Both the position numbers and the translations under genes were made by a program. Shown here one piece after another: positions 16,363 to 27,002 of a DNA stretch of 64,000 nt (its first letter is position 1; each line of letters begins with the position of its first letter). This stretch comes from Zobellella maritima (GTDB lineage: Bacteria; Pseudomonadota; Gammaproteobacteria; Enterobacterales; Aeromonadaceae). The stretch is taken from contig NZ_QCZE01000001.1 of NCBI RefSeq assembly GCF_003075035.1, positions 1,672,602-1,736,601 on the forward strand, read 5' to 3'. The notes under the pieces were generated by a model that saw only the letters and a program-made list of their open reading frames with translations, had not been told where the DNA came from and did no database searches.

Positions 16363-18942
16363 ATGCAAGAGCAATACATTCCCCAGAATATCGAGCCCGA
16401 AGTGCAACGCTTGTGGGCAGAACAGCAGACCTTCAAGGCGACAGAGCAGCCGGGCAAAGACAAGTTCTACTGCCTGTCCATGTTCCCCTACCCATCAGGT
16501 CGGCTGCATATGGGGCATGTACGTAACTACACCATAGGTGACGTTATCTCCCGCTACCAACGCCTGCAGGGGAAAAATGTACTGCAGCCCATCGGTTGGG
16601 ATGCCTTCGGCCTGCCGGCGGAAAATGCCGCCATCAACAACAAGACGGCGCCGGCCCCCTGGACCTATGAAAACATCGATTATATGAAAAACCAGCTCAA
16701 GCGGCTGGGTTTCGGCTACGACTGGGATCGGGAACTGGCCACCTGCACCCCTGAATATTACCGCTGGGAGCAGTGGTTCTTTACCAAGCTCTATGAGAAA
16801 GGCCTGGTCTACAAGAAAACCTCGTCCGTCAACTGGTGTCCCAACGACGAAACCGTGCTTGCCAACGAGCAGGTCAACGACGGCTGCTGCTGGCGCTGCG
16901 ATACTCCGGTCGAGCAGAAGGAAATCCCCCAGTGGTTCATCAAGATCACCGAATACGCGGAAGAGCTGCTCAACGACATCGATAACCTGGACGACTGGCC
17001 CGAACAGGTCAAGACCATGCAGCGCAACTGGATCGGCCGCAGCGAAGGCGTCACCCTGAGCTTTGCGGTCGCCGGCCAGGACGAACACTTTGATGTCTAT
17101 ACCACCCGCCCGGACACCCTGTTCGGGGTAACCTATGTGGGCATAGCCGCCGGTCACGCGCTGGCCGCCCGCGCCGCCGAGCACAATCCGGAACTGGCCG
17201 CCTTTATCGAGGAATGCAAGCACCACAAGGTGGCGGAAGCCGAAATGGCCACCATGGAGAAAAAAGGCATGGCCACCGGCTTCTATGCGGTGCACCCGCT
17301 GACCGGCAAACAGGTGCCCATCTGGGTCGCCAACTTCGTGCTGATGGATTACGGTTCGGGCGCGGTGATGGCGGTGCCCGCCCATGACCAGCGTGACTAT
17401 GAATTCGCTACCCAGTACGGTCTGGATATCATTCCGGTGATCCAGCCTACCGACGGCAGCGAGTTGGATATCTCCGAGGCCGCCTATACCGAAAAGGGCA
17501 TCTTGTTCGACTCCGGTGAATTCAGCGGTCTGGATTTCGAGCAGGCCTTCGATGCCATCTCCACCGCCCTGACCGCCAAGGGCCTGGGGCGGCGCACCGT
17601 TAACTTCCGCCTGCGTGACTGGGGAGTAAGCCGCCAGCGTTACTGGGGCGCGCCCATTCCCATGCTCAACCTGGAAGACGGTTCCGTGGTCGGCGCGCCG
17701 GAAGATCAGCTGCCGGTGGTTCTGCCGGAAGACGTCACCATGGATGGTATCCAGAGCCCGATCAAGGCCGATCCCGAGTGGGCCAGGACCAGCTATAATG
17801 GCCAGCCGGCGCTGCGCGAGACCGACACCTTCGACACCTTTATGGAGTCATCCTGGTATTATGCCCGCTACTGCAGCCCCGACTACGATCAGGGCATGCT
17901 GGATGTGGAAAAGGCCAACTACTGGCTGCCGGTCGACCAGTACATCGGCGGCATCGAACACGCCTGTATGCACCTGCTCTACGCCCGCTTTTTCCACAAG
18001 CTGCTGCGCGACACCGGCCTGGTGGAATCGGACGAGCCCTTCAAGCGCCTGCTGTGCCAGGGCATGGTGCTGGCCGATGCCTTCTATCGCACCGATGACA
18101 AGGGCGCACGCACCTGGGTCAGCCCGGTGGACGTGACCATAGAGCGGGATGAAAAGGGCCGCATCAGCCGCGCCCTGGACAAGGACGGTAACGAGTTGGT
18201 GCACACCGGCATGACCAAGATGTCCAAGTCCAAGAACAACGGCATCGACCCCCAGCTGATGGTAGACAAATACGGTGCCGATACCGTACGCCTGTTCATG
18301 ATGTTCGCCTCTCCCGCCGACATGACCCTGGAATGGTCAGACTCAGGCGTGGAAGGCGCCCAGCGCTTCCTCAAGCGGTTGTGGAGACTGGTGTTTGAAC
18401 ATCATTCCCTGGGCACCACAGAGGCGCTCAACATAGCCGGCCTGAACAATGAGCAGAAGGCGCTACGCCGGGATGTGCACAAGACCATCAACAAGGTCAG
18501 TGACGACGTGGGCCGCCGCCAGACCTTCAACACCGCCATCGCCGCCATCATGGAACTAATGAACAAGCTGGCCAAGGTGGATATGTCTGACACCCAGAAC
18601 CGCGCCCTGTTACAGGAAGCGCTGGAAGCCATAGTGGTGATGCTGCATCCGATCGTGCCCCATACCTGCTTCGAGCTGTGGCGGGCGCTGGGCAGGGAAG
18701 ATATCGACCACGCCAACTGGCCGATCGCTGATACCGATGCCCTGGTGGAAGATGAGAAACTGGTGGTGGTGCAGGTCAACGGCAAGGTGCGCGGCAAGAT
18801 AACCGTGTCCGCCGATGCCAGCCAGGAGCAGGTGGAAAATGCCGCTCGCAGCGATGAAAACGTGGCTCGTCACCTGGATGGCAAGACCGTCCGCAAGGTG
18901 ATCTATGTGCCGGGCAAGTTGCTGAATATCGTGGCTAACTAA
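16363..18942 (+). CDS. leuS: Leucyl-tRNA synthetase
   Basis: LeuS charges tRNA-Leu and proofreads mischarged amino acids. The 859-aa protein (E. coli 860) has the class I signature [15 protein letters not shown] (HIGH equivalent) near residue 42, the CP1 editing domain in the middle with TTRPDT and the [10 protein letters not shown] segment, and the KMSKS loop ([11 protein letters not shown]) near 620, then the anticodon-binding and C-terminal domains. The start is ATG 16363 (MQEQYIP), matching E. coli; an in-frame ATG 43 codons earlier lies within the promoter and ybeL start region. A heptad repeat element begins on the base after the stop. Confidence 0.97.
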   Translation: MQEQYIPQNIEPEVQRLWAEQQTFKATEQPGKDKFYCLSMFPYPSGRLHMGHVRNYTIGDVISRYQRLQGKNVLQPIGWDAFGLPAENAAINNKTAPAPWTYENIDYMKNQLKRLGFGYDWDRELATCTPEYYRWEQWFFTKLYEKGLVYKKTSSVNWCPNDETVLANEQVNDGCCWRCDTPVEQKEIPQWFIKITEYAEELLNDIDNLDDWPEQVKTMQRNWIGRSEGVTLSFAVAGQDEHFDVYTTRPDTLFGVTYVGIAAGHALAARAAEHNPELAAFIEECKHHKVAEAEMATMEKKGMATGFYAVHPLTGKQVPIWVANFVLMDYGSGAVMAVPAHDQRDYEFATQYGLDIIPVIQPTDGSELDISEAAYTEKGILFDSGEFSGLDFEQAFDAISTALTAKGLGRRTVNFRLRDWGVSRQRYWGAPIPMLNLEDGSVVGAPEDQLPVVLPEDVTMDGIQSPIKADPEWARTSYNGQPALRETDTFDTFMESSWYYARYCSPDYDQGMLDVEKANYWLPVDQYIGGIEHACMHLLYARFFHKLLRDTGLVESDEPFKRLLCQGMVLADAFYRTDDKGARTWVSPVDVTIERDEKGRISRALDKDGNELVHTGMTKMSKSKNNGIDPQLMVDKYGADTVRLFMMFASPADMTLEWSDSGVEGAQRFLKRLWRLVFEHHSLGTTEALNIAGLNNEQKALRRDVHKTINKVSDDVGRRQTFNTAIAAIMELMNKLAKVDMSDTQNRALLQEALEAIVVMLHPIVPHTCFELWRALGREDIDHANWPIADTDALVEDEKLVVVQVNGKVRGKITVSADASQEQVENAARSDENVARHLDGKTVRKVIYVPGKLLNIVAN

Positions 18943-19052
18943 GCTAGAAGCTAGAAGCTAGAAGCTAGAAGCTAGAAGCTAGAAGTATTTACATAAAGGC
19001 TTGTTCACTCAAGCCTTTCTCTTCCGGCTTCAAGCCGACAGCTGAAGGCTGC
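18943..19052 (+). repeat. Heptad repeat element 2 (GCTAGAA x6 with inverted arm)
   Basis: Six perfect tandem GCTAGAA units (18943-18984) start immediately after the leuS stop. The second arm (19021-19052) reads CTTCCGG-CTTCAAG-CCGACAG-CTGAAGG-CTGC, heptads in reverse orientation. Between the arms lies the hairpin of 18995-19018. The unit is identical to the element after miaB, 9.5 kb away. Confidence 0.85.
18995..19018 (+). terminator. Hairpin after leuS, possible terminator
   Basis: A perfect 9-bp stem AAAGGCTTG / CAAGCCTTT around a TTCACT loop, about 50 bases after the leuS stop. The tail is CTCTTC, not a T run, so it may attenuate or stabilise the 3' end more than terminate fully; lptE starts 50 bases later. 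Confidence 0.5.
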
Positions 19053-19068
19053 TTTTAAAGGAGTTATT

Positions 19069-19554
19069 ATGCTCACTCGCATCAAGGCAGGCATTCTCAT
19101 ACTGCTGACGCTACTGCTGGCCGGCTGCGGTTTTCAGCTGCGGGGCGGTGACCGCCTGCCGCCCGAGCTGCAGACCCTGGTACTGGCCGGCGACGATAAA
19201 ACCCAGTTCTACCGGCTGGTCTCGGCCCGCCTATCACGCGCCGGGGTACGCCTGGTCGAAGCCGACGGCAACACGCCGGTGTTGACCATCAGCGAGCTGG
19301 GACAGAGCAATGTCACCGCGTCGGTTGATACCCATGCCGATACTCTGGAATACGCCACCCGTTTCGCCACCCGCTTTACCCTGGATATTCCCGAGCAGCC
19401 TCGACAGGTATTCAATGTCGCCTTCAACCGCAGCTTCCTCGACAAATCCAACCTGGCCCTGGCATCCAGCCGAGAGCAGGAACAGCTTCGCCAGGATATG
19501 GAAAGAGAAGCCGCCGCCCAGATAGTGCGGCAGCTGAGCCGCCTGAGCTATTGA
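19069..19554 (+). CDS. lptE: LPS-assembly lipoprotein LptE
   Basis: LptE plugs the LptD beta barrel and helps insert lipopolysaccharide into the outer leaflet. The 161-aa precursor has a lipoprotein signal peptide with lipobox LLAGC (Cys near residue 21), then the family-typical GFQLRGG-(D)-RLPPEL stretch. It starts at ATG 19069 behind AAAGGAG. The stop overlaps the holA start by one base, the conserved leuS-lptE-holA-nadD order. Confidence 0.95.
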   Translation: MLTRIKAGILILLTLLLAGCGFQLRGGDRLPPELQTLVLAGDDKTQFYRLVSARLSRAGVRLVEADGNTPVLTISELGQSNVTASVDTHADTLEYATRFATRFTLDIPEQPRQVFNVAFNRSFLDKSNLALASSREQEQLRQDMEREAAAQIVRQLSRLSY

Positions 19555-20576
19555 TGCGCCTGTACCCGGAGCAGTTATCCCAACACCTGAAGGCAGGGCT
19601 CGCGCCCTGCTATTTGGTTTATGGGGATGAGCCGCTGCTGAAGCTGGAGGCGATAGACAGCCTACGGGCCGCCGCACGTACCCAGGGGTTCGAGGAAAGG
19701 CACGCGTTCAGTGCCGATCAAAGTCTTGACTGGGATGCCATCTTCGATGCCAGTCAGTCCCTCAGTCTGTTCAGCCAGCGGCAGATCATCGAACTACAGC
19801 TGCCGGAAAAGCTGGATAAAACCGCCTCGGAACGCATACGTGAGCTCTGTGGCCTCTGCCATCCGGATCTGTTACTGCTGGTATCGGCCCCCCGGCTCAA
19901 TCAGGCACAGCAGAAATCCGCCTGGTTCAAGGCACTTGCAGCGGCAGGTCCCACCGTAACCGTTAATACCCCCGATGCCCGCCATTTCCCGCGCTGGCTG
20001 GAACAGCGACTGCATCGCTACGGCCTTCGGGCCGAACCCGATGCCTTGCGCTGGCTGGTTTACGCCTTCGAAGGCAACCTACTGGCGGCAGCAGGCGAAA
20101 TTGAAAAGCTGGCGCTGCTGGAACTGCCGCAACCTCTGACCCTGAGCGGCCTGCAGGATATCGTTCAGCCTCAGCACCACTTCAATCCGTTTCAACTACT
20201 TGACCCCCTGTTGCAGGGCAAGATCAAGCGGAGCTGCCGCATCCTGTTGCAACTCCGTCAGGAAGGCATTGAAGCCGGCATGCTCTGCCATATTTTGGCC
20301 CGGGAGCTGGCCATGCTGATCGAACTGCAACTGGCCCTGCAGGACGGGCAACATTTTCAACAGGCTGTCGCCCAACACCATATCTGGTCCAGCCGGCAGC
20401 CCCTGGTTCAGGCTGCCCTGGCCCGCCTACCGCTCGACAAGCTAACCCAGCTGCAGGCTATGCTGGCCGCCGCCGACCAGGCCCTCGCGGAATTCGACGA
20501 CGAGCAGGCCTGGCGCTGGCTGTACAGCCTCTGCGTCGGCTTTTTTGATGCTACTCCCTTGACCATAATGCCATGA
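19554..20576 (+). CDS. holA: DNA polymerase III subunit delta
   Basis: HolA is the clamp-opening delta subunit of the DnaX clamp loader, which wrenches the beta ring open to load it on DNA. The 340-aa protein has the typical N-terminus with LxxxLAPCYLVYGDEPLL (the degenerate nucleotide-binding fold), the LQLPEKLDKTASERI segment, and a C-terminal helical collar domain. I place the start at ATG 19554, overlapping the lptE stop; a TTG one codon earlier is in frame but less likely. It overlaps nadD by four bases. Confidence 0.95.
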   Translation: MRLYPEQLSQHLKAGLAPCYLVYGDEPLLKLEAIDSLRAAARTQGFEERHAFSADQSLDWDAIFDASQSLSLFSQRQIIELQLPEKLDKTASERIRELCGLCHPDLLLLVSAPRLNQAQQKSAWFKALAAAGPTVTVNTPDARHFPRWLEQRLHRYGLRAEPDALRWLVYAFEGNLLAAAGEIEKLALLELPQPLTLSGLQDIVQPQHHFNPFQLLDPLLQGKIKRSCRILLQLRQEGIEAGMLCHILARELAMLIELQLALQDGQHFQQAVAQHHIWSSRQPLVQAALARLPLDKLTQLQAMLAAADQALAEFDDEQAWRWLYSLCVGFFDATPLTIMP

Positions 20577-21220
20577 CCAAACCCATCGGATTACTGGGGG
20601 GCACCTTCGACCCCATTCACATCGGCCACCTACGACCGGCCATCGCCATCCTTGAACAGCTCGGGCTGGACCACATCCGGCTGCTGCCCAACTATATCCC
20701 CCCGCACAGGGCCACCCCCGACAGCGCCCCCAGGCACCGGCTGGCCATGGTGACCCTCGCCGCCGCCTGCACCCCGGGCTTGGTGGTTGATGACCGGGAA
20801 CTCAGGCGCAACCGTCCCTCCTATACCATCGACACCCTGATAGAACTGCGCCGCGAGCGGCCCGCCACCCCCCTGTGTTTCCTGATGGGCATGGACTCCT
20901 TGCTGTCGCTTAACCGCTGGCACCGCTGGCAGGAGCTGCTCGACTATGCTCACCTGGTGGTCAGCCACCGGCCCGGCTGGCAACCGGTGTTCAACCCCGA
21001 GGTGGAGCAACTGTACCGACAGCAGGGTACCCGCGATATACAGCGCCTGCACAGTCAGCCGGCAGGGACCATCTATCTGTTCGACAACCCCCAGCTGGAC
21101 ATCTCCTCGAGCCAGATCCGTCGTTGTATAAAAGAAGGGAACAATCCTCAATATTTGCTGCCTGATCCGGTAACAGCCTATATTCGAGATAAGGGACTCT
21201 ATCAAGAGCCCGTGCTATAA
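20573..21220 (+). CDS. nadD: Nicotinate-nucleotide adenylyltransferase
   Basis: NadD joins nicotinate mononucleotide and ATP to form deamido-NAD in NAD synthesis. The 215-aa protein shows [16 protein letters not shown] (GTFDPxHxGH nucleotidyltransferase motif) near residues 6-21, the [14 protein letters not shown] segment, and the C-terminal ISSSQIRR motif. It overlaps the end of holA (ATGA). The final codons contain an extended -10 element that probably drives rsfS. Confidence 0.97.
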   Translation: MTKPIGLLGGTFDPIHIGHLRPAIAILEQLGLDHIRLLPNYIPPHRATPDSAPRHRLAMVTLAAACTPGLVVDDRELRRNRPSYTIDTLIELRRERPATPLCFLMGMDSLLSLNRWHRWQELLDYAHLVVSHRPGWQPVFNPEVEQLYRQQGTRDIQRLHSQPAGTIYLFDNPQLDISSSQIRRCIKEGNNPQYLLPDPVTAYIRDKGLYQEPVL

Positions 21221-21221
21221 T
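21213..21221 (+). promoter_or_regulatory. Extended -10 promoter element before rsfS
   Basis: TGCTATAAT combines a perfect TATAAT (21216-21221) with the TGn extension two bases upstream. No good -35 box is present, which extended -10 promoters do not require. It overlaps the nadD stop and lies 34 bases before the likely rsfS start. Confidence 0.55.
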
Positions 21222-21254
21222 CCGCCGCCATTTATGAATGAGGAGACTAGCCCC

Positions 21255-21596
21255 TTGCAAGGTAACCAATTGCACGACTTTATCGTCGATAAACTGGACG
21301 ATCTTAAAGCCCGCGATATCCTGGTCCTGGATGTCAGCGGTAAATCCACCATCACAGACTGCATGATCATCTGTTCCGGTAACTCCAACCGCCATGTCAA
21401 CGCCATCGCCGACCATCTGGCCACCGAAGCCAAACACGCCGGACTAACACCGCTGGGTGTAGAAGGCCAGGGCATAGGCGAATGGGTACTGGTCGACCTG
21501 GGTGAGGTGATCGTCCATGTGATGCAGGAAGAAACCCGCGACTTCTATCAGCTGGAAAAACTCTGGGGTAAAAGCGCGACCGGAGCCTACGCCTGA
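21255..21596 (+). CDS. rsfS: Ribosomal silencing factor RsfS
   Basis: RsfS binds ribosomal protein L14 (uL14) and blocks subunit joining when nutrients run out. The 113-aa protein has [37 protein letters not shown] and [18 protein letters not shown], all typical. I choose TTG 21255 (giving MQGNQL, matching the E. coli start MQGKAL) because a GAGGAG box sits at 21240-21245, nine bases upstream. An in-frame ATG at 21234 would place this box inside the coding sequence. The stop overlaps the rlmH start by one base. Confidence 0.93.
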   Translation: MQGNQLHDFIVDKLDDLKARDILVLDVSGKSTITDCMIICSGNSNRHVNAIADHLATEAKHAGLTPLGVEGQGIGEWVLVDLGEVIVHVMQEETRDFYQLEKLWGKSATGAYA

Positions 21597-22066
21597 TGAA
21601 ACTCCAGTTGGTGGCGGTCGGCACCAAAATGCCGGCCTGGGTCACGACTGGCTTTCAGGAATACCAACGCCGCTTTCCCCGTGATCTGCCCCTGGAACTG
21701 GTCGAGATAGCAGCCGGCAAGCGCGGCAAGAATGCCGATATCGGGCGTATTCTCCACAAGGAAGGCGAGCAAATGCTGGCGGCTGTGCCCAAGTCGGCGC
21801 GTATCGTCACCCTGGATATTCCGGGACGCCCCTGGACGACGGAGCACCTTGCCGAGCAACTTACCCGCTGGCAGCTGGACGGAAGGGATATCGCCATCCT
21901 GATTGGCGGCCCCGAGGGGCTTGCCTCCGCCTGTAAGGCCGCCGCCGAGCAGTCCTGGTCACTCTCCCCCCTCACCCTGCCCCATCCCCTGGTGCGGGTG
22001 GTCGCGGCCGAGAGTCTGTACCGTGCCTGGAGCATCAACAACAACCTTCCCTACCACAGAGAGTAA
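21596..22066 (+). CDS. rlmH: 23S rRNA pseudouridine-1915 N3-methyltransferase RlmH
   Basis: RlmH methylates pseudouridine 1915 in helix 69 of 23S rRNA, acting on the 70S ribosome. The 156-aa SPOUT methyltransferase has [16 protein letters not shown] at the start, the knotted SAM-binding IGGPEGLA segment near residue 103 and the C-terminal [20 protein letters not shown] with the conserved YRA. It is tightly coupled to rsfS, the standard pair. Confidence 0.97.
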   Translation: MKLQLVAVGTKMPAWVTTGFQEYQRRFPRDLPLELVEIAAGKRGKNADIGRILHKEGEQMLAAVPKSARIVTLDIPGRPWTTEHLAEQLTRWQLDGRDIAILIGGPEGLASACKAAAEQSWSLSPLTLPHPLVRVVAAESLYRAWSINNNLPYHRE

Positions 22067-22068
22067 GC

Positions 22069-23955
22069 ATGGCAAAAGGTCGGGTAAAGATGCGGGATCA
22101 TAACGCAGAATCCTTCCTGCACTGGCGCCGGGCACTGGTGTCCTTTATCGGTATCCTGGTGCTGATGGGGATCCTGTTTGCCAACCTTTATCATTTGCAG
22201 GTCAACGAGCACAAGGCCTATCAGACCCGTTCCAATGACAACCGCATCAAGGTGGTGCCCATCGCCCCGACCCGGGGGCTCGTTTATGACCGTAATGGGG
22301 TATTACTGGCCGAAAACCGCCCCATCTACAGCCTGGAGATCATTCCGGAGCAGACCGCCGATCTCGATGATACTCTCGACCGCCTGACGGTCCTCCTCGA
22401 GCTGGATGAGGAGGCAAAAGAACGTTTTCTCACCGAAGCCAAGCGGCAGCGTCGCTCGACCCCCGTTCCCCTGGCCAGCCGGCTGACCGAAAAACAGGTC
22501 GCCCTGTTCAGCATCAACCAGCACAAGTTCCCCGGCGCCAATATAGAAGCCTACCTGAAACGCTTTTACCCGTACCGGGATACCCTGACTCACGCCCTCG
22601 GCTATATGGCCAAGATCAACGACAAGGACGTGGAGCGGCTGAGGGAAGAAAACAAGCTGGCCAACTATGCCGCCACCCGAGACATCGGCAAGCTGGGTGT
22701 CGAGCGCTACTATGAAGATCTGCTCCACGGCCAGGCCGGCTATCAGGAAGTTGAGGTTAATAACCGCGGCCGGGTGATCCGTACCCTCAAGTATCAGCCC
22801 CCCATCGCCGGCAGCGATATCTATCTGAATATCGATATCCGGCTGCAAGCCCGTGCCCAGCAGCTGCTGGCGGGTAAACGCGGCGCCATTGTGCTGATGC
22901 GGCCCAAGGACGGCCAGGTACTAGCCATCATGTCCAGTCCCAGCTACGACCCCAACCTGTTTGTGCATGGCATCAGCGGCCCCGATTATCGCGGCCTGCT
23001 CAACAACCCCGACCGACCGCTGATCAACCGGGCCAGCCAGGGGGTGTATGCGCCCGCCTCTACCGTCAAGCCCATGCTGGCCGTCATGGGACTGAACGAG
23101 GGGGCCATTACCGCGAGAACGCGCTTCTTCGGCGGCCCTTATTTCCAAATTCCCAACACCACGCGCAAGTTCCGGGACTGGCGCCGCTGGGGCCATGGCT
23201 GGATGGATGTCTATCGCGCCATCGAAATCTCCGCCGATACATTTTTCTACGATCTGGCCTATCGGACCGGCATAGACACCATGAATGAATATATGAGCCA
23301 CTTTGGATTCGGCCAGTATTCGGGCATAGACTTGCATGAGGAAACCAGCGCCATCATGCCCTCACGGAACTGGAAGCAGGCCCGCCACCGGCAACCCTGG
23401 TACCAGGGCGATACCATTTCCGTGGGCATAGGACAGGGCTACTGGACCACGACCCCGCTACAGCTGGCCCGGGCTACCTCCATCCTGGTGGATCATGGCG
23501 AAACCGTTCACCCCAGATTGCTGCGTGGTATTGCCAGCGAGAATGGGGTGCTCGACATGCCGGTCAGTAAGGGGGAACCCATCCGAATACTGCAAGACAG
23601 CTATTGGAAGGTGGCCCTGGATGGCATGTATCGGGTGATCAATGGCCGGGAAGGCACGGCCAGGCGGGCCTTTGCGGGTACACCCTACAAGGCCGGCGGC
23701 AAGTCCGGTACCGCCCAGGTTTTCAGCCTGGCCGAAAACCAGCAGTACAATCACGCCAGTACCAAGGAGCACTTGCGCGACAATGCCCTGTTCGTGGCCT
23801 TCGCTCCCTTTGACGATCCGCAGGTGGTGATTTCCGTGGTACTGGAAAATGCCGGTGGCGGCAGCTCCAATGCCGCGCCCATTGCCCGTGCCATGCTGGA
23901 TGCCTACCTGCTTCCCGAACCCGACCCCATAGATGAGATATCCCCGGATGAATAA
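22069..23955 (+). CDS. mrdA: Penicillin-binding protein 2 (elongation transpeptidase)
   Basis: PBP2 crosslinks peptidoglycan in the Rod elongation complex together with RodA. The 628-aa protein has one N-terminal membrane anchor (about residues 21-44), the dimerisation/pedestal domain, and a transpeptidase domain with the active-site Ser331 in STVK, a SAD motif (ISADTFFY) and KSGTAQ as the KTG element. It resembles E. coli PBP2 across its length ([28 protein letters not shown]). The last bases overlap mrdB. Confidence 0.97.
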   Translation: MAKGRVKMRDHNAESFLHWRRALVSFIGILVLMGILFANLYHLQVNEHKAYQTRSNDNRIKVVPIAPTRGLVYDRNGVLLAENRPIYSLEIIPEQTADLDDTLDRLTVLLELDEEAKERFLTEAKRQRRSTPVPLASRLTEKQVALFSINQHKFPGANIEAYLKRFYPYRDTLTHALGYMAKINDKDVERLREENKLANYAATRDIGKLGVERYYEDLLHGQAGYQEVEVNNRGRVIRTLKYQPPIAGSDIYLNIDIRLQARAQQLLAGKRGAIVLMRPKDGQVLAIMSSPSYDPNLFVHGISGPDYRGLLNNPDRPLINRASQGVYAPASTVKPMLAVMGLNEGAITARTRFFGGPYFQIPNTTRKFRDWRRWGHGWMDVYRAIEISADTFFYDLAYRTGIDTMNEYMSHFGFGQYSGIDLHEETSAIMPSRNWKQARHRQPWYQGDTISVGIGQGYWTTTPLQLARATSILVDHGETVHPRLLRGIASENGVLDMPVSKGEPIRILQDSYWKVALDGMYRVINGREGTARRAFAGTPYKAGGKSGTAQVFSLAENQQYNHASTKEHLRDNALFVAFAPFDDPQVVISVVLENAGGGSSNAAPIARAMLDAYLLPEPDPIDEISPDE

Positions 23956-25054
23956 ACACGCTCCTCGTCGCAGCCTGTGGGAACGCCTTCACCTGGATTG
24001 GCCCCTGCTGGTGGGCCTGCTGACCCTGCTCACCGCCAGCATGGCCATACTGTATTCCGCCACCGGCGAAGACATGAATGCCATCAACCGTCAGGCAGTC
24101 AGGGTCGGGCTGTCACTGGTGGTCCTGCTGATACTGGCCCAGCTGCCCCCCTCATTCTATGCCCGTTGGGCCCCTCCCGTCTTTGCCCTGGGGGTGCTGC
24201 TGCTGGTGTTGGTATTGCTGGTCGGCGATATCGGCAAGGGCGCCCAGCGCTGGCTGGAGGTAGGCTCGTTCCGCTTCCAGCCATCGGAGATCATGAAATT
24301 GGTGATGCCGATGATGATTGCCACCTATATCAGCCGTTATCCCCTGCCCCCCGGGTTACTGCACGTGGCCCTGGCCTGCGGGCTGGTGTTGCTCCCCACC
24401 CTGCTGATCGCCCGGCAACCGGATCTGGGCACCTCCATCCTGGTGGCCGCATCCGGTTTTTTCGTGATCTTCCTGGCCGGCATGTCGTGGCGGCTGATCA
24501 TGGCAGCGATGGCGGCACTGGCGGGGTTCCTGCCCCTGCTCTGGTACTTCTTCATGCATGACTACCAGAAACGACGGGTTCTGACACTGCTGGATCCGGA
24601 AAGTGATCCTCTGGGTGCCGGTTATCATATCATCCAGTCCAAGATAGCGATCGGCTCCGGTGGCCTGTGGGGCAAGGGCTGGTTGCAGGGTACCCAGTCC
24701 CAGCTGGAGTTTCTCCCCGAGCGCCATACCGACTTCATCTTTGCAGTAATCAGCGAGGAGTTCGGGCTGGTGGGCGTCAGCCTGCTGATGCTGCTGTACC
24801 TGTTTATCATCGGCCGCGGCCTGCATATCTCTATCCAGGCCCAGGGCGCCTTCCAGCGCCTGCTGGCGGGTGCCCTGACGCTGACCTTTTTTGTGTATGT
24901 GTTTGTCAATATCGGCATGGTCAGCGGCCTGCTGCCTGTGGTCGGCGTGCCCCTGCCCCTGATAAGCTATGGCGGTACCTCCATGGTGACACTGATGGCC
25001 GGATTTGGCATCCTGATGTCCGTGCACACCCATAGACGCCTATTGGCAAAATAA
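23948..25054 (+). CDS. mrdB: Peptidoglycan glycosyltransferase RodA
   Basis: RodA is the SEDS-family polymerase that makes glycan strands for side-wall growth, paired with PBP2. The 368-aa protein has ten predicted membrane segments, the KGAQRWL and RFQPSEI(M)K motifs, the periplasmic loop [24 protein letters not shown] and [18 protein letters not shown], all SEDS hallmarks. I start at ATG 23948, which overlaps the mrdA stop; an in-frame ATG at 23933 is also possible and would add five residues. Confidence 0.96.
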   Translation: MNKHAPRRSLWERLHLDWPLLVGLLTLLTASMAILYSATGEDMNAINRQAVRVGLSLVVLLILAQLPPSFYARWAPPVFALGVLLLVLVLLVGDIGKGAQRWLEVGSFRFQPSEIMKLVMPMMIATYISRYPLPPGLLHVALACGLVLLPTLLIARQPDLGTSILVAASGFFVIFLAGMSWRLIMAAMAALAGFLPLLWYFFMHDYQKRRVLTLLDPESDPLGAGYHIIQSKIAIGSGGLWGKGWLQGTQSQLEFLPERHTDFIFAVISEEFGLVGVSLLMLLYLFIIGRGLHISIQAQGAFQRLLAGALTLTFFVYVFVNIGMVSGLLPVVGVPLPLISYGGTSMVTLMAGFGILMSVHTHRRLLAK

Positions 25055-25066
25055 AAGGACTAATGA

Positions 25067-26041
25067 ATGCGTCTTGCTCTCTTTCCTGCCGCCGCCCTGC
25101 TGCTGGCTTCAACGGCTCAGGCAACTGAACTCAATACCGAACAACAAGCCTGGCTCGAAGAGCTGAGCCAGCGCTTCGAGCTGCCCGCATCTGAACTCAC
25201 GGCGGCGCTGAAACAGGCCAGCTACCAGCAATCCATTATCGATACCATAACCCGCCCGGCAGAGAGTAAGCCCTGGAATCAGTACCGGCCCATTTTCCTG
25301 ACCGAAAAACGGCTGCGGCAGGGCCTCGAATTCTGGCAAACCCATGAGGCCAGCCTGAACCGCGCCGCGCAAGAACTGCAGGTACCGCCCCAGATAGTCA
25401 CCGCCATCATCGGGGTAGAGACCTTTTACGGTAGTCATATGGGTAAAACCCGGGTGCTGGATGCGCTCTACACCCTGGGCTTTCACTATCCTCCCCGCGG
25501 GGCCTTCTTCCGCTCCGAGTTGGGGCACTACCTGCAGCTGGCCAAGGAGCAGGGCTGGTCCCTGACCGAGCAGAACGGCTCTTATGCCGGCGCCATGGGC
25601 ATGGGCCAGTTTATCTCTTCCAGTTATCGTCATTTCGCCATCGACTTCGACGGTGATGGCACCCGTGATTTATTCGACACCACTGACGCCATCGGCAGTG
25701 TCGCCAACTATTTCAGGGAGCATGACTGGCATTGGGACGAGGAAGTGGCCTATCCTGCCCGGGTTACGGATGAAAACGCGATCACCGGTTTGCTGAATCC
25801 TGCACTCGAGATCAGCAACAGCTGGGCTGAACTGAGCGAAGCCGGGGTGCAACTTGACAGCGCCCTGAGTCCGGAAACACCGGTCAAGCTTATCCGCCTG
25901 GATGGCGAAGCAGGCCCCGAATATTGGATAGTGCGGCATAATTTTTATGTTATCACCCGTTATAATCGCAGCCCCCTGTATGCCATGGCCGTCTATCAAC
26001 TAAGCGAGCAACTGAAACAGGCTTATGAACAATCTCGTTAA
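25067..26041 (+). CDS. mltB: Lytic murein transglycosylase B
   Basis: MltB cleaves the glycan backbone of peptidoglycan to 1,6-anhydromuropeptides. The 324-aa precursor has a signal peptide ending ASTAQA near residue 21; there is no lipobox cysteine, unlike E. coli MltB, so this form is probably soluble in the periplasm. The catalytic glutamate lies in GVETFYGSHMG near residue 123, and the family motif YAGAMGMGQFISSSYRHFAIDFDGDG near 180 is intact. An AAAGGA box precedes ATG 25067. The gene overlaps rlpA by 17 bases. Confidence 0.94.
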   Translation: MRLALFPAAALLLASTAQATELNTEQQAWLEELSQRFELPASELTAALKQASYQQSIIDTITRPAESKPWNQYRPIFLTEKRLRQGLEFWQTHEASLNRAAQELQVPPQIVTAIIGVETFYGSHMGKTRVLDALYTLGFHYPPRGAFFRSELGHYLQLAKEQGWSLTEQNGSYAGAMGMGQFISSSYRHFAIDFDGDGTRDLFDTTDAIGSVANYFREHDWHWDEEVAYPARVTDENAITGLLNPALEISNSWAELSEAGVQLDSALSPETPVKLIRLDGEAGPEYWIVRHNFYVITRYNRSPLYAMAVYQLSEQLKQAYEQSR

Positions 26042-26942
26042 ATACCTGCTGCCCCTGACGGCACTGGGTTTGATTGCCTGCAGCAGTCAACCGGAGCAAA
26101 CCGGACGGCCGACCCCGGACGCCGATGCCGCCTATGACAGGGAAACCGCCGGCGGCCGTTATGCCCTGCGGCAGGACAAGATGCCGGCCAATGCTCCCAA
26201 CATGGACCATGTACAAAACGCGGTTCCCCGTTACGAGCCCTACAGCCGTCGGGGCAATCGGGACTACAATGTCTGGGGCAGTGACTACCAGGTGTGGAAT
26301 GACGTAGAGCACTATCAGGATGAAGGCCTGGCTTCCTGGTATGGTGCCAAGTTTCATGGCTATGAAACCTCCAACGGCGAGATCTACGATATGTTCACCA
26401 TGACCGCCGCCCACAAGCACCTGCCGCTGCCTTCCTTTGTCAAGGTGACCAACACCCAGAATGGCAAGCAGGTGATCGTGCGGGTGAATGATCGAGGCCC
26501 CTTCCATGGCGGCCGTATCATCGATCTGTCCTATGCCGCCGCCTATAAGCTGGACATGCTCGATACCGGTACGGCGCAGGTACGGGTCGAGTTGCTCCGC
26601 TTCGCACCCGACGGCAAGCCGATACGGCTGGCATCCACCGGCAGGCAGCCGCCGGTCACCGGCACCCCCGTAGCCTACCAGTCCCGGGCCGCCGCTCCTG
26701 CCGCCAAGCAGAGCCCTGTCCCCAACGGCCGCCATATTCAACTGTTGGCCACCCGTTCCAGTGACAGGGCCAAAGCACTTGCCGCCCAATTAAGCAAGGA
26801 GTATGGTTTCCCCGCCCGGGTTGAGCAGAGGTCTGAATGGTTTAGGTTGCAAATGGGACCAATTCCGGCACACCAGACACAAGATACCCTGGCCAGGCTC
26901 ATCGCCGCCGGGTATTCACAGGCCTATTTTCTGAACCAATAA
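26025..26942 (+). CDS. rlpA: Septal-ring lytic transglycosylase RlpA family lipoprotein
   Basis: RlpA-type lipoproteins bind, and in Pseudomonas cleave, glycan strands denuded of peptides at the septum. The 305-aa protein has a lipoprotein signal with LIAC (Cys19), a double-psi beta barrel around residues 95-190 (GLASWYGAKFHGYETSNGEIYDMF ... RVNDRGPFHGGRIIDLS), including the catalytic-type E and D residues, and a C-terminal SPOR domain (about 228-305) that binds denuded glycan. It overlaps the end of mltB and precedes dacA, as in E. coli. Confidence 0.95.
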   Translation: MNNLVKYLLPLTALGLIACSSQPEQTGRPTPDADAAYDRETAGGRYALRQDKMPANAPNMDHVQNAVPRYEPYSRRGNRDYNVWGSDYQVWNDVEHYQDEGLASWYGAKFHGYETSNGEIYDMFTMTAAHKHLPLPSFVKVTNTQNGKQVIVRVNDRGPFHGGRIIDLSYAAAYKLDMLDTGTAQVRVELLRFAPDGKPIRLASTGRQPPVTGTPVAYQSRAAAPAAKQSPVPNGRHIQLLATRSSDRAKALAAQLSKEYGFPARVEQRSEWFRLQMGPIPAHQTQDTLARLIAAGYSQAYFLNQ

Positions 26943-27002
26943 TTCCAACAATTGTCATCAACCGGCAGCTATTGCCAATTAAACAGGGACCAAACAGTCG
27001 TT

